Shown one piece after another: positions 23,003-30,797 of a stretch of DNA of 56,132 nt. The position numbers and the translations under genes are program-made. Position 1 is the first letter of the stretch. The number at the start of each line of letters is the position of its first letter. The notes beneath the pieces are model-generated. The model was not told where the DNA came from and did not search any database. It saw only the letters and a program-made list of their open reading frames with translations. Origin of the DNA: JBGSMF01 sp964651475 (GTDB lineage: Bacteria > Chloroflexota > Anaerolineae > Fen-1058); the NCBI GenBank assembly GCA_964651475.1, contig CAZYXV010000025.1, positions 1 through 56,132 on the forward strand. The letters run 5' to 3'.

Positions 23003-23371
23003 ATGTCCAATCACAAACGCTGGCGCACGGCTGAGGCCATCCAACAACGAGCGAAACAACTGCGCCGAGAACAAACGCCCGCCGAACAAAAGCTGTGGGC
23101 AGCTCTTCGCTACAAACAGCTTGAGGGCTTGCGCTTTCGCCGCCAGCACCCCATTGGACGATTCATCGTTGATTTTTGCTGCGTCGCGCACAAGCTGGTT
23201 ATCGAGGTTGACGGAGACAGCCACGCGCTACAGGCGAACTATGACGAAGCACGCACTGCTCACCTGCAAGACTTGGGCTACAAAATCATTCGCTTCACCA
23301 ACGATCAAATTCATCATCAACTCGACGCCGTTTTAGCCGAGATTGCGCGGCAATGCAATAAACAACTTTGA
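23003..23371 (+). CDS. DUF559 endonuclease-like protein
   Basis: A 122-residue protein of the DUF559 (Vsr-like, very-short-patch-repair fold) family. RRQHPIGRFIVDFCC and LVIEVDGDSH are the core strands with likely catalytic Asp and Glu residues. The start at 23003 is chosen because the tandem repeat just upstream ends in a purine-rich ribosome binding site; an in-frame ATG at 22934 would translate the repeats. Proteins of this family are often linked with R-M genes and may act as nicking endonucleases. It lies between two copies of the hsdS 3' end plus repeat, so it looks like a cassette. Confidence 0.85.
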   Translation: MSNHKRWRTAEAIQQRAKQLRREQTPAEQKLWAALRYKQLEGLRFRRQHPIGRFIVDFCCVAHKLVIEVDGDSHALQANYDEARTAHLQDLGYKIIRFTNDQIHHQLDAVLAEIARQCNKQL

Positions 23372-23427
23372 CCCAGCGCCTGCTGGCCGAAGCCAAAGCG
23401 CAAGTGGAAGAGATGATATTGGAGTGA
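23371..23427 (+). pseudogene. Duplicated 3' end of hsdS
   Basis: After the DUF559 stop the sequence encodes TQRLLAEAKAQVEEMILE then TGA, closely matching the end of the S subunit (HQLLEEAKRRVEEMILR). It is followed by the same C-rich repeat block. No other part of hsdS is present. Confidence 0.8.
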
Positions 23428-23515
23428 GAGGCGCGCCCCCACCCCAACCCTCCCCCGCACAGCGGGGGAGGGCTATTCTCCCCCCGCTGTGCGGGGGGAG
23501 CTAGAGGGGGGCGCA
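23428..23515. repeat. Second copy of the C-rich/43-base repeat block
   Basis: This repeats the block after hsdS, with the unit attctcccc...agctagagg at 23475-23515. Next to it is an imperfect hairpin near 23524-23572 (gttcgcccgcag and ctgcgggcggaac). No coding potential. Confidence 0.75.
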
Positions 23516-23607
23516 ATTCTTTGCCGGTTCGCCCGCAGCCTGCCTGGCAGGCAGGTTGAACTGCGGGCGGAACGAAGTGTGCTTTTCAAAAAGATCAGGG
23601 CTGTTCA

Positions 23608-23683
23608 CTGCATCGGAAAGCCCATCACTGCAACGAAAAACCACTAATCTGCATCGTAAAGTCAGCCCTACTGCATCGCAAAG
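23608..23683. repeat. Four iteron-like direct repeats of CTGCATCGnAAAG
   Basis: Copies at 23608-23620, 23628-23640 (two or three changes), 23649-23661 and 23671-23683. Start spacings are 20, 21 and 22 bases. They could bind a replication initiator or regulator, or be remains of a decayed recombination site. Nothing else is recognisable in 23684-23829. Confidence 0.6.
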
Positions 23684-23829
23684 TCTAGATAACTAATTTT
23701 GGACAAGCAGTTTTTGCCGCTGACGGCTTCGATCCTTTGGCTCACTTGCCGGACAATCAGTGCATCACGTGCGCGTCCACTTGATGGGTAGACGTCCGTT
23801 TAGGCGGCCGCCAGGCTGATGGGCAGGAA

Positions 23830-24441
23830 CTAGGCATGGAGGTCAATCAGGGTTATCTGGTTCAGGGTGAAAATCAGCATCTCTCTGAGCGAAAAACGAT
23901 CCAGAACTGTGTGAGAAATTTGCCCGTCCAGGGCGAGCGCCACAAAGCCGTGGACCAGGCTCCAGGTGCTCACCGCCATCAAGTCGGCGGGGCCGGGCCT
24001 CAGCACTCCCGCTGCCTGGCACGCTTGTACGACCGTCACCACCAATCCAAAATTTTTCTGCGATATGGCGACGAAATCGGGATAATCTTTTTCTTGTTGG
24101 AGTATGCCCGAAAAAGTGATTTTAAAGTAATCCGGCTCGTTGAGCGCAAATTGGACGTATGCCCACGCCACCTCGATCAATTGCTGCGACGGATCGGCTG
24201 TGTGCGCCTCGGCGGCGGCATAGACCTGTTCGTACAGCCTTTGAAAGCCCTCGGTAGAGATGGCGGCGATAATGGCTTGCTTGTCGGCAAAGTGAGCATA
24301 GGGAGCGGCATAACTCACCCCCGCTTTTTTTGCCACCTTGCGCATGGATAGTCCATCCACGCCTTGTTGAGCAAGAATCTCCATGCCGGCCTTGATGATG
24401 GCGTTTTTTAAATCCCCGTGGTGATATTTTTTCTGGCGCAT
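23830..24441 (-). CDS. TetR/AcrR-family regulator
   Basis: A 203-residue TetR-type repressor of the WHG-domain group. The N-terminal helix-turn-helix region contains YHHGDLKNAIIKAGMEIL and LSMRKVAKKAGVSYAAPY. The rest is a ligand-binding and dimer domain. It is divergent from the aldolase gene, and a perfect 21-bp dyad lies over that promoter. It very likely represses the catabolic operon, and its ligand is probably the operon's substrate. Confidence 0.93.
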   Translation of the reverse strand: MRQKKYHHGDLKNAIIKAGMEILAQQGVDGLSMRKVAKKAGVSYAAPYAHFADKQAIIAAISTEGFQRLYEQVYAAAEAHTADPSQQLIEVAWAYVQFALNEPDYFKITFSGILQQEKDYPDFVAISQKNFGLVVTVVQACQAAGVLRPGPADLMAVSTWSLVHGFVALALDGQISHTVLDRFSLREMLIFTLNQITLIDLHA

Positions 24442-24468
24442 TTACTCCCTCGTACTGGCAAGCCACAC

Positions 24469-24515
24469 TTGACATCATTAGAATTATGCACTACAATCTT
24501 GACAGTGTCAAGATT
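24469..24515 (+). promoter_or_regulatory. Promoter of the catabolic operon with overlapping TetR operator
   Basis: TTGACA (24469-24474), 17-base spacer, TACAAT (24492-24497). The perfect dyad aatcttgaca-g-tgtcaagatt (24495-24515) overlaps the -10 and start site. TTGACAnTGTCAA-type sites are typical of this TetR subgroup. Confidence 0.85.
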
Positions 24516-24536
24516 TATATCTTTTCGGAGTAGATC

Positions 24537-25205
24537 ATGTCATCATTCGATTCTACCAAACAACACGCCATCGAGATTTGCCGCACCCTGCTCGAAAAGG
24601 GCTATCTCAAGACCACGGAGGGTAATGTCTCGATGCGTGTGCCGGGCCAGGCTGCGTTTGCCATCACCCCCTCAAGTTATGATTACGCCAAAATGCAAGC
24701 TGACGATATTTGCGTGTTGGATTTTGCGCTGAATGTATTGGAGGGCGAACGCAAACCGTCCATCGAAAGCGGGATGCACGCTGCGGTGTACCAGAATCGT
24801 CCCGACGCACACGTCCTCATCCACACCCACCAGGTATACGCCAGCGCACTGGCGCTCGTCAACGCCCCTATCCCGGCGCTGTTTGACGAGCAGGTGCGCT
24901 TTCTAGGGCGCGCGGTTGAAATTATCGCCTACGCGCCTTCTGGGACGTGGTTTCTAAAAAACAATGTCAAGTCCAAAATCAAAAATGGCAACAATGCCTA
25001 CATTCTGCAAAACCACGGCGTGCTGGTGCTGGGCGGCGACCCAGAGCGCGCCATCCACAATATGGCGCTGTTGGAAAAATGCGCCCTGGCTTATCTGCTG
25101 GCGTTGTGTACAGAACGCCAGGTGACGCGCATCCCATTGGCCATCCGCGAGCTTGTCTTTGCCAGGTTAAAAGCGGACGAGAAAACATTCGAGCAGATAT
25201 CATAA
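24537..25205 (+). CDS. Class II aldolase/adducin-family protein
   Basis: A 222-residue class II aldolase (fuculose-phosphate aldolase type). Zinc ligands are the His residues in VLIHTHQVYASA and in LQNHGVLVLG; the catalytic acid is in the SIESGMHAAVY segment. It would cleave a phosphorylated sugar or polyol, or decarboxylate a related acid. First gene of a probable operon with aminotransferase, MFS transporter and FGGY kinase; 14 bases separate it from the next gene. Confidence 0.9.
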   Translation: MSSFDSTKQHAIEICRTLLEKGYLKTTEGNVSMRVPGQAAFAITPSSYDYAKMQADDICVLDFALNVLEGERKPSIESGMHAAVYQNRPDAHVLIHTHQVYASALALVNAPIPALFDEQVRFLGRAVEIIAYAPSGTWFLKNNVKSKIKNGNNAYILQNHGVLVLGGDPERAIHNMALLEKCALAYLLALCTERQVTRIPLAIRELVFARLKADEKTFEQIS

Positions 25206-25218
25206 AATCGGAGGACTT

Positions 25219-26670
25219 GTGACCAACCAGCAGTATGCCATCTCTGAATGGCCTGACACCGACGAAATCTATAGCCGGCTCAAGGCGCTTATTGATCAGC
25301 CCATGCGCCCCATACAACGCGACAAGATGGACGAGTTTCTGGCCTACTTTGAGACCAGGTGCAAACGCTCGAAAGAGTTGACCGACGAAGCAAAGCAGTA
25401 CATTCCCGGCGGAGTGCAGCACAACCTGGCTTTTAATCATCCCTTCCCGCTGGCCGTTGACAAGGCCGAGGGCGCCTATCTGTGGGACGCTGACGGCAAC
25501 CGCTATATTGATTTCCTGCAGGCAGGCGGGCCAACCGTGTTGGGCAGCAATTACGCCCCGGTGCGCGATCAGGTTTTAGAGATGTTGCAGACCTGCGGCC
25601 CCGTCACAGGATTGTTCCACGAGTACGAGTTAAAGCTGGCCAGGCTTATCAACCGTTTCATGCCGTCTGTTGAAATGTTTCGCATGCTAGGCTCTGGCAC
25701 CGAGAGCGTCATGGCGGCCATCCGGGCGGCGCGAGTCTTTACTGGCAAGAAATACGTCATCAAGGCGGGCGGCGCTTATCACGGTTGGAGCGATTCGATG
25801 GTGTATGGCTTGCACGTCCCCGGCAGCAAACGCATGGAGGCGGCCGGTATTCCGACCGGGGCCAGCGGCAGCACACAAGAGTTTTATCCTACTGATTTGG
25901 GGCACCTGCGGCGCTTGATGATGCTCAATCGCCTGCGCGGCGGCACGGCCGCAGTGATCGTGGAACCGGTGGGACCTGAAAGCGGCACGCGCCCCGTCCC
26001 ACGCGAGTTCAACCAACAGGTGCGCGCCTTGTGCGACGAATTTGGCGCGCTGCTGATCTTTGACGAGGTGGTGACGGGCTTTCGGCTGGGCATGGGCGGC
26101 GCTCAAGGATATTTCGGCGTCAAGCCCGACTTGACCGTGTTTGGCAAGTGTGTGACCGGCGGCTATCCCATGGCGGGGGGCGTTGGCGGGCGGCGCGAGG
26201 TGATGATGCGTTTTGCGGCCGGCATCGGCGGCACGGGTGAGCGCGCTTATATTGGCGGCACGCTCTCTGCCAACCCGCTGTCGTGCGCGGCGGGGTATCA
26301 CGCCCTGCTCGAAATGGAGCGCACCAATGCGCCGGTAATTGCCGGGCGAGCCGGCGACCGGCTGACGCGCGGCTTGCAGCAAATCATTGAGCGGCTGGGC
26401 TTGCCTTTTGTGGCCTACAACCAGGGTTCTATCGTCCACCTGGAAACCTCCGGGGTGATGCTGCTGGATTTCAAGAACCCGCTCAAGCTGCTGCGCGAGC
26501 TCAAACCCCGCAAGCACATGATGGAAGAAATGGGCGCGGCCTACATGTCGCAGGGCCTCATCACGCTGGCCGGCAGCCGTATGTATACCAGCATGGCAGA
26601 TACAGACGAAATCATTGACGAGGCGCTCAACCGTTTCGAGACCGTGCTTGCCAGCGCGGAAAGAGCATAA
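25219..26670 (+). CDS. Class III aminotransferase (glutamate-1-semialdehyde aminomutase-like)
   Basis: A 483-residue PLP enzyme of aminotransferase class III. The cofactor site is visible in FDEVVTGFRLGMGGA, and the PLP Lys is in TVFGKCVTGGYPMAGG. RYIDFLQAGGPTVLG and GSGTESVMAAIRAARVFTG are typical of the GSA-aminomutase group. Within this operon it more likely acts on an amino sugar or amino aldehyde than in haem synthesis, but this is inference. GTG start at 25219 after cggaggactt. Confidence 0.9.
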   Translation: MTNQQYAISEWPDTDEIYSRLKALIDQPMRPIQRDKMDEFLAYFETRCKRSKELTDEAKQYIPGGVQHNLAFNHPFPLAVDKAEGAYLWDADGNRYIDFLQAGGPTVLGSNYAPVRDQVLEMLQTCGPVTGLFHEYELKLARLINRFMPSVEMFRMLGSGTESVMAAIRAARVFTGKKYVIKAGGAYHGWSDSMVYGLHVPGSKRMEAAGIPTGASGSTQEFYPTDLGHLRRLMMLNRLRGGTAAVIVEPVGPESGTRPVPREFNQQVRALCDEFGALLIFDEVVTGFRLGMGGAQGYFGVKPDLTVFGKCVTGGYPMAGGVGGRREVMMRFAAGIGGTGERAYIGGTLSANPLSCAAGYHALLEMERTNAPVIAGRAGDRLTRGLQQIIERLGLPFVAYNQGSIVHLETSGVMLLDFKNPLKLLRELKPRKHMMEEMGAAYMSQGLITLAGSRMYTSMADTDEIIDEALNRFETVLASAERA

Positions 26671-26698
26671 CGAGTCTTTTACCCCCTGGAGAAAGCCA

Positions 26699-27910
26699 AT
26701 GCAGAAATTTCAAGTGTACGGCTACCGTTGGGCCGTGTTGGCTGTATTCATGTTCGTCAACCTGACAATCCAGATCCTATGGATTTCTTTTGCGCCTATC
26801 ACCGGCCCGGCGGCGCAGTTCTATGGCGTCTCTGATTTGCAGATTGGCATGTTCGCCATGTCGTTCATGATCGCCTTTATCCCGCTTTCGATACCCGTAT
26901 CTTGGGTCATTGACACGTGGGGATTTCGCGTCGCCGTCAGCATTGGGGCAGTGCTGATGGGCGTCTTTGGCCTGCTGCGGGGGCTGGCCGGAGCAAACTA
27001 TTCGCTCGTTTTGGGAAGCACCATCGGCATTGCCATCGCCCAACCGTTCTTGCTGAACGCGTGGACCAAAATGCCGGCGAACTGGTTCTCGATCCAAGAG
27101 CGCGCTACGGCCGTTGGGCTGGTGACCCTTGCCAACCTGATCGGCACCGCCCTCGGTATGGTGCTGACGCCCATCCTCACCGAGCAAATACCCATCCCGA
27201 CCGTGCAGTTGATCTACGGCGGGCTGGCGGCGTTTTCCGCTGTGCTGTTCGTCGCCCTGGCCCGCGAGGCGCCGCCCACGCCGCCTTGCGCGCCTGGCAT
27301 GGAAACGCGCGCGCTGATGCTCGACGGCCTCAAACACGCCTTCACCGTCAAGTCGTTTTGGCTGTATTTGATGGTTTCGTTCATCGGCATGGGGATTTTC
27401 AATGGCATCAACACCTGGGTGGAAAACATTCTCCGCCCGCGCGGTTTTACGCCCACCGACGCCGGGACGCTCGGCGCGTTGATGCTGATCGGCGGCATTC
27501 TCGGCGCGGTCGTCATCCCGCCCTTTTCAGATAAACAGCGCAAGCGCCAGCCTTTTCTCTTGCTCGGTATCGCTCTTGCGTTGCCGGGATTGATCGGCCT
27601 GACGTTTGCGGCCAGTTTGTGGCTGTTGATGGTATCTGCATTCTTCCTGGGATTCTTTTTGGTCAGCACCAGCCCGATTGGAATGCAATATGCCGCAGAG
27701 ATTACTTATCCCACCCCCGAAGGCACTTCCAACGGATTGATCCAGCTTTTCGGGCAAGCCTCGGTTGTTTTCGTCTACGTTATGGAAGCGATGAAAAGCC
27801 CGGACGGTTCTTTCACGCCGGCGTTGCTGCTGGCCTGCGGCCTGATGATTCTCAGCCTCTTTATTGTCACGCGCCTGAAGGACGCCCAAATTCAGCCAAC
27901 AGTAGCCTGA
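26699..27910 (+). CDS. MFS transporter
   Basis: About 403 residues with twelve hydrophobic segments and an MFS-like VIDTWGFRVAVSIGAVLMGV loop between helices 2 and 3. The start at 26699 follows ctggagaaagccaATG; an open frame extends upstream into the aminotransferase gene. It probably takes up the substrate of the catabolic operon. The substrate is unknown. Confidence 0.9.
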   Translation: MQKFQVYGYRWAVLAVFMFVNLTIQILWISFAPITGPAAQFYGVSDLQIGMFAMSFMIAFIPLSIPVSWVIDTWGFRVAVSIGAVLMGVFGLLRGLAGANYSLVLGSTIGIAIAQPFLLNAWTKMPANWFSIQERATAVGLVTLANLIGTALGMVLTPILTEQIPIPTVQLIYGGLAAFSAVLFVALAREAPPTPPCAPGMETRALMLDGLKHAFTVKSFWLYLMVSFIGMGIFNGINTWVENILRPRGFTPTDAGTLGALMLIGGILGAVVIPPFSDKQRKRQPFLLLGIALALPGLIGLTFAASLWLLMVSAFFLGFFLVSTSPIGMQYAAEITYPTPEGTSNGLIQLFGQASVVFVYVMEAMKSPDGSFTPALLLACGLMILSLFIVTRLKDAQIQPTVA

Positions 27911-27926
27911 GCAGGATAGGAATGGC

Positions 27927-29498
27927 ATGAACCACGAACCCCACATTCTCGCGGTTGACCTGGGCACTTCGGGTTGCAAGTCGGCGCTGATTTCCACATC
28001 GGGCAAGGTGGCCGGCTGGGAATTCCAACAAGTGCCACTGCACGTGCTGCCCAACGGAGGGGCGGAGCAATCTCCACAGGATTGGTGGGATGCCTTTTTG
28101 AGCACGGCAAAACAGCTCGTCCAAAAAGAGCTGGTTCCTATAAAAGATATTGTGGCGGTGTGTTGCTCCACGCAGGGAGAAGGCACAATCGCAGTGGGCG
28201 CAGATGGCAATCACCTGATGAACGCCATTCTGTGGATGGATATGCGGGGCGCGGAACACCTCAGGCAAATCACGCGGGGCTGGCTCAACGTGGCCGGCTA
28301 CGACGCCCGCAAGTTGTGGCGTTGGATTCGGCTGACGGGCGGCGCGCCCTCGCTGACCGGCAAAGACCCGGCGGCGCACATGCTCTTGATCCGCAACCAG
28401 TATCCCGACGTTTACGACAAGACGGCCAAGTTCCTGAACGTGTTGGATTATATGAACTTGCGCCTCACTGGCGAGCTGGTGGCCACGCCCGATTCAATTC
28501 TGACCTCGTGGGTGACCGACAACCGCGACTCGGCGCATGTGGTCTATAGCGAGGCGCTGCTCCGGGACTGCGGCGTTGCCAGCGCCAAGTTCCCGGAGCT
28601 TGTTCCGTGCACTGCCGTGATCGGCGAGCTAAAGCGCGAGGTTGCCGCCGCGTTGGGATTAGGAGATGGGGTAAAGGTTGTGGCCGGGGCGATTGATACG
28701 ACCTCGGCCGCGATTGGGTCCGGCGCCGTCGGCGACTACGAGGCGCATCTCTACATTGGCACCTCGTCGTGGATTGCCGCCCACGTTCCGTTCAAAAAGA
28801 CCGACCTGGCGTCTTCGATAGCCTCCGTGCCGTGCGCTATCCCCGGCAAGTATTTGATGATTGTCATGCAAACCACAGCGGGCGGCAATCTGTCTTATCT
28901 GCGCGATAAAATCCTGTATCACCAGGACGAACTCTTGCGCGAGGAACAGGCGCCGGACGTGTATAAAATCATGGATCGCATTGCGGCCAGGGTGCCGGCC
29001 GGCAGCCACGGGCTGATCTATATGCCGTGGCTGTTTGGCGAACGCAGCCCGGTCGAAGACCGCTTTGCCCGCGCCGCGCTTTTCAACATTTCGCTGGAAA
29101 ACACTCGCGAGGACATCATTCGCGCTTTTTTAGAAGGGGTCGCGCTCAATACCCGCTGGATGCTGGCGCCGGCAGCCAAGTTCTTGGGGCGCCCGTTGAC
29201 CACGCTTAACCTGGTCGGCGGCGGCGCCAAGTCGGAAGTGTGGTGCCAGATTTTTGCGGATGTAATGAACCTGTCTATTCGCCAGGTGCAGGATCCGATC
29301 CAGGTTAACGCGCGCGGGGCGGCGTTCATCGCGGGCGTGGGGTTGGGCTACATAACCTTTGCAGACGTGCCGCGCCTGGTCGAGTTTCAGGCCACCTACA
29401 CGCCCGGCGCACATCGGGCCGTGTACGATAAAACCTTTCGCGAGTTTGTCAATTTCTACAAGCAAAACCAGGGCATCTATAGGCGGTTGAACGGCTGA
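27927..29498 (+). CDS. FGGY-family carbohydrate kinase (xylulokinase-like)
   Basis: A 523-residue FGGY kinase. AVDLGTSGCKSALIS is the phosphate-binding motif, LWMDMRG a second, and GGGAKSEVWCQIFADVMN with ARGAAFIAG the C-terminal FGGY signatures. It would phosphorylate a sugar or polyol that the class II aldolase then cleaves. It is the last gene of the TetR-controlled operon, 16 bases after the transporter. Confidence 0.93.
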   Translation: MNHEPHILAVDLGTSGCKSALISTSGKVAGWEFQQVPLHVLPNGGAEQSPQDWWDAFLSTAKQLVQKELVPIKDIVAVCCSTQGEGTIAVGADGNHLMNAILWMDMRGAEHLRQITRGWLNVAGYDARKLWRWIRLTGGAPSLTGKDPAAHMLLIRNQYPDVYDKTAKFLNVLDYMNLRLTGELVATPDSILTSWVTDNRDSAHVVYSEALLRDCGVASAKFPELVPCTAVIGELKREVAAALGLGDGVKVVAGAIDTTSAAIGSGAVGDYEAHLYIGTSSWIAAHVPFKKTDLASSIASVPCAIPGKYLMIVMQTTAGGNLSYLRDKILYHQDELLREEQAPDVYKIMDRIAARVPAGSHGLIYMPWLFGERSPVEDRFARAALFNISLENTREDIIRAFLEGVALNTRWMLAPAAKFLGRPLTTLNLVGGGAKSEVWCQIFADVMNLSIRQVQDPIQVNARGAAFIAGVGLGYITFADVPRLVEFQATYTPGAHRAVYDKTFREFVNFYKQNQGIYRRLNG

Positions 29499-29513
29499 AG
29501 CATTCTCTGCTTG

Positions 29514-29957
29514 TCAGTGCAGCAATTCCTTGACGACCTGGCTGACCAATTTGCCGTCGGCCTTGCCCTTCAGATTGGCCATCAGCCGTTTCATCACCTC
29601 GCCCGTCTGCGCCGGGCTGCTTGCGCCCAGTTCGGCAATGACGGCGCGGGCGGCCTCCACAATCTCTTGTCGCCCTAGTTGCTGGGGAAGATACGGCAAT
29701 AAATATTCAAGCTCGGCCTTTTCCACCGCCAGCAGATCGAGCCGGTTGGCCTGTTCCAACTCGGCGATGGTATCGCGCCGGCGCTTGACTTCGGTCTGCA
29801 AAATCGCCATAGCGCCCGCATCGTCCAACTCTCCGCGTTTATCAATTTCGGCGTTTTTTATCGCGGCCAGCGTGAGCCGCAGCACAGCCTTGCGCATCTC
29901 GTCGCGATTGCGCATGGCTTGCGTCAGGTCCTCTCTTAACTGATCTTTGAGGGTCAC
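29514..29957 (-). CDS. GatB/YqeY-domain protein
   Basis: A 147-residue YqeY-type protein: LKDQLREDLTQAMRNRDEMR, LRLTLAAIKNAEIDKR, and a C-terminal TGEVMKRLMANLKGKADGKL. The family resembles the tRNA-binding tail of GatB and often enhances tRNA-linked steps, but its role is not proved. The GTG at 29957 is chosen because gggaggaatcga precedes it; the open frame extends nine codons upstream. It converges with the FGGY kinase gene. Confidence 0.92.
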   Translation of the reverse strand: MTLKDQLREDLTQAMRNRDEMRKAVLRLTLAAIKNAEIDKRGELDDAGAMAILQTEVKRRRDTIAELEQANRLDLLAVEKAELEYLLPYLPQQLGRQEIVEAARAVIAELGASSPAQTGEVMKRLMANLKGKADGKLVSQVVKELLH

Positions 29958-30047
29958 TCGATTCCTCCCTGGTGCACGATGCACGGTATGATGTGAATAT
30001 CTGGCAGAATTATAATCCGCGCCAGACAGGTCGTCAACTACTCAATT

Positions 30048-30104
30048 ATTAGTGTCAACTTGAGCACGGTGAGCCTGTCGAACCGTGCTCAAGTTGACAC
30101 TAAT
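30048..30104. repeat. 57-bp palindrome at the end of the pseudogene
   Basis: Perfect 23-bp arms, 30048-30070 and 30082-30104, containing tcaacttgagcacggt and accgtgctcaagttga, with loop gagcctgtcga. Similar cgacaggctca repeats are widespread in bacterial intergenic regions. It disrupts the pseudogene's 3' end. Confidence 0.85.
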
Positions 30105-30385
30105 GCTTTGGTATTCTTCAAAGCCTCCTGGTAAATCTGCTGCTGGGTCTTGCCGGCGCTGGGCACCTGGGCCACGGCCGTGTTCCAGAAATAGTCCCAC
30201 TTGTTGACCACTCCACGTCACCATCTGCTCCGGCACCAGCACGCCATAGCCTTGCTGTGTGGCCTGCACAATGCGCGCCTTGACTTGCTCGGAGATGGGC
30301 AGGCTGGCCAGCAGTTCGAGGCGCTGCGCGTCCACGTACATCAGTGGGATGCCTTGCGCGGTTGCAGCTTGCAACACACCCGCCG

Positions 30386-30440
30386 CTGACCCTACCCCGC
30401 TCCCCTCCCCTGCCAGGGGAGGGGCTGGGGGTGAGGTCAA
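30386..30440. repeat. In-frame cccctcccc repeat inside the pseudogene
   Basis: A palindromic, C/G-rich repeat (cccctcccctg and caggggaggggc) that encodes LTSPPAPPLAGEGSGVG on the minus strand. This motif is a well-known dispersed repeat of several phyla. It kept the frame of the gene it entered. Confidence 0.7.
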
Positions 30441-30732
30441 CTGCTCGCCCACGCTCTTTTCCAGGAATGCCTCATTCATCCCGCGCGTCAGGCGGTAGGT
30501 CGGCTCGGCGCTCTTTACCTGGCCGGGATAGGCAATCACACGGAGGCTGTCGTGCAGCAGGTCCATCACCTGACCAAGATCCCCGTCAGGGGACGTTGGT
30601 ACAGCCTGGGTCATTACCCGCGTCGGCGAAATCACCATGGACGCCATCGTGATGCGCGGCGAATCGGGATAGGCGCGCACCAGGCCGCTCTAGGTTGAGT
30701 TTCGCGCATTGTTGACCGCCGATGCTCAAAAT

Positions 30733-30763
30733 TTGACATATTTGTATTTTGAGTTAGTATATT
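30733..30763 (+). promoter_or_regulatory. Putative promoter of the chaperone operon
   Basis: TTGACA at 30733-30738, with TAGTAT (30755-30760, 16-base spacer) or TATATT (30758-30763, 19-base spacer) as -10. The AT-rich tract sits about 35 bases before the start at 30798. No ribosome binding site is evident, so the mRNA may be almost leaderless. No CIRCE-like dyad is seen. Confidence 0.5.
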
Positions 30764-30797
30764 ATGGTTTTGCAATCTACCCAGGTATGCTTTTTGC

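Larger units (their letters stand above)
30042..30680 (-). pseudogene. Degraded fragment of a secreted transglutaminase/RHS-type protein
   Basis: The minus strand encodes protein-like text (PTYRLTRGMNEAFLEKSVG; GIPLMYVDAQRLELLASLP; GYGVLVPEQMVTWSG) that I recall from large secreted proteins of Chloroflexota with transglutaminase or RHS modules. The frame shifts after VTWSG: the adjacent frame gives VNKWDYFWNTAVAQV and NTKALVST. The 5' side begins after an in-frame stop near 30690. A repeat encoding LTSPPAPPLAGEGSGVG is inserted in frame. The family assignment is from memory and moderate. Confidence 0.6.

Noticed and set aside
17185..23830. A tRNA-derived attL/attR pair for an integrated element
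   Set aside because: By eye I found no second copy of the tRNA 3' end and no integrase, so I keep it as a hypothesis only.
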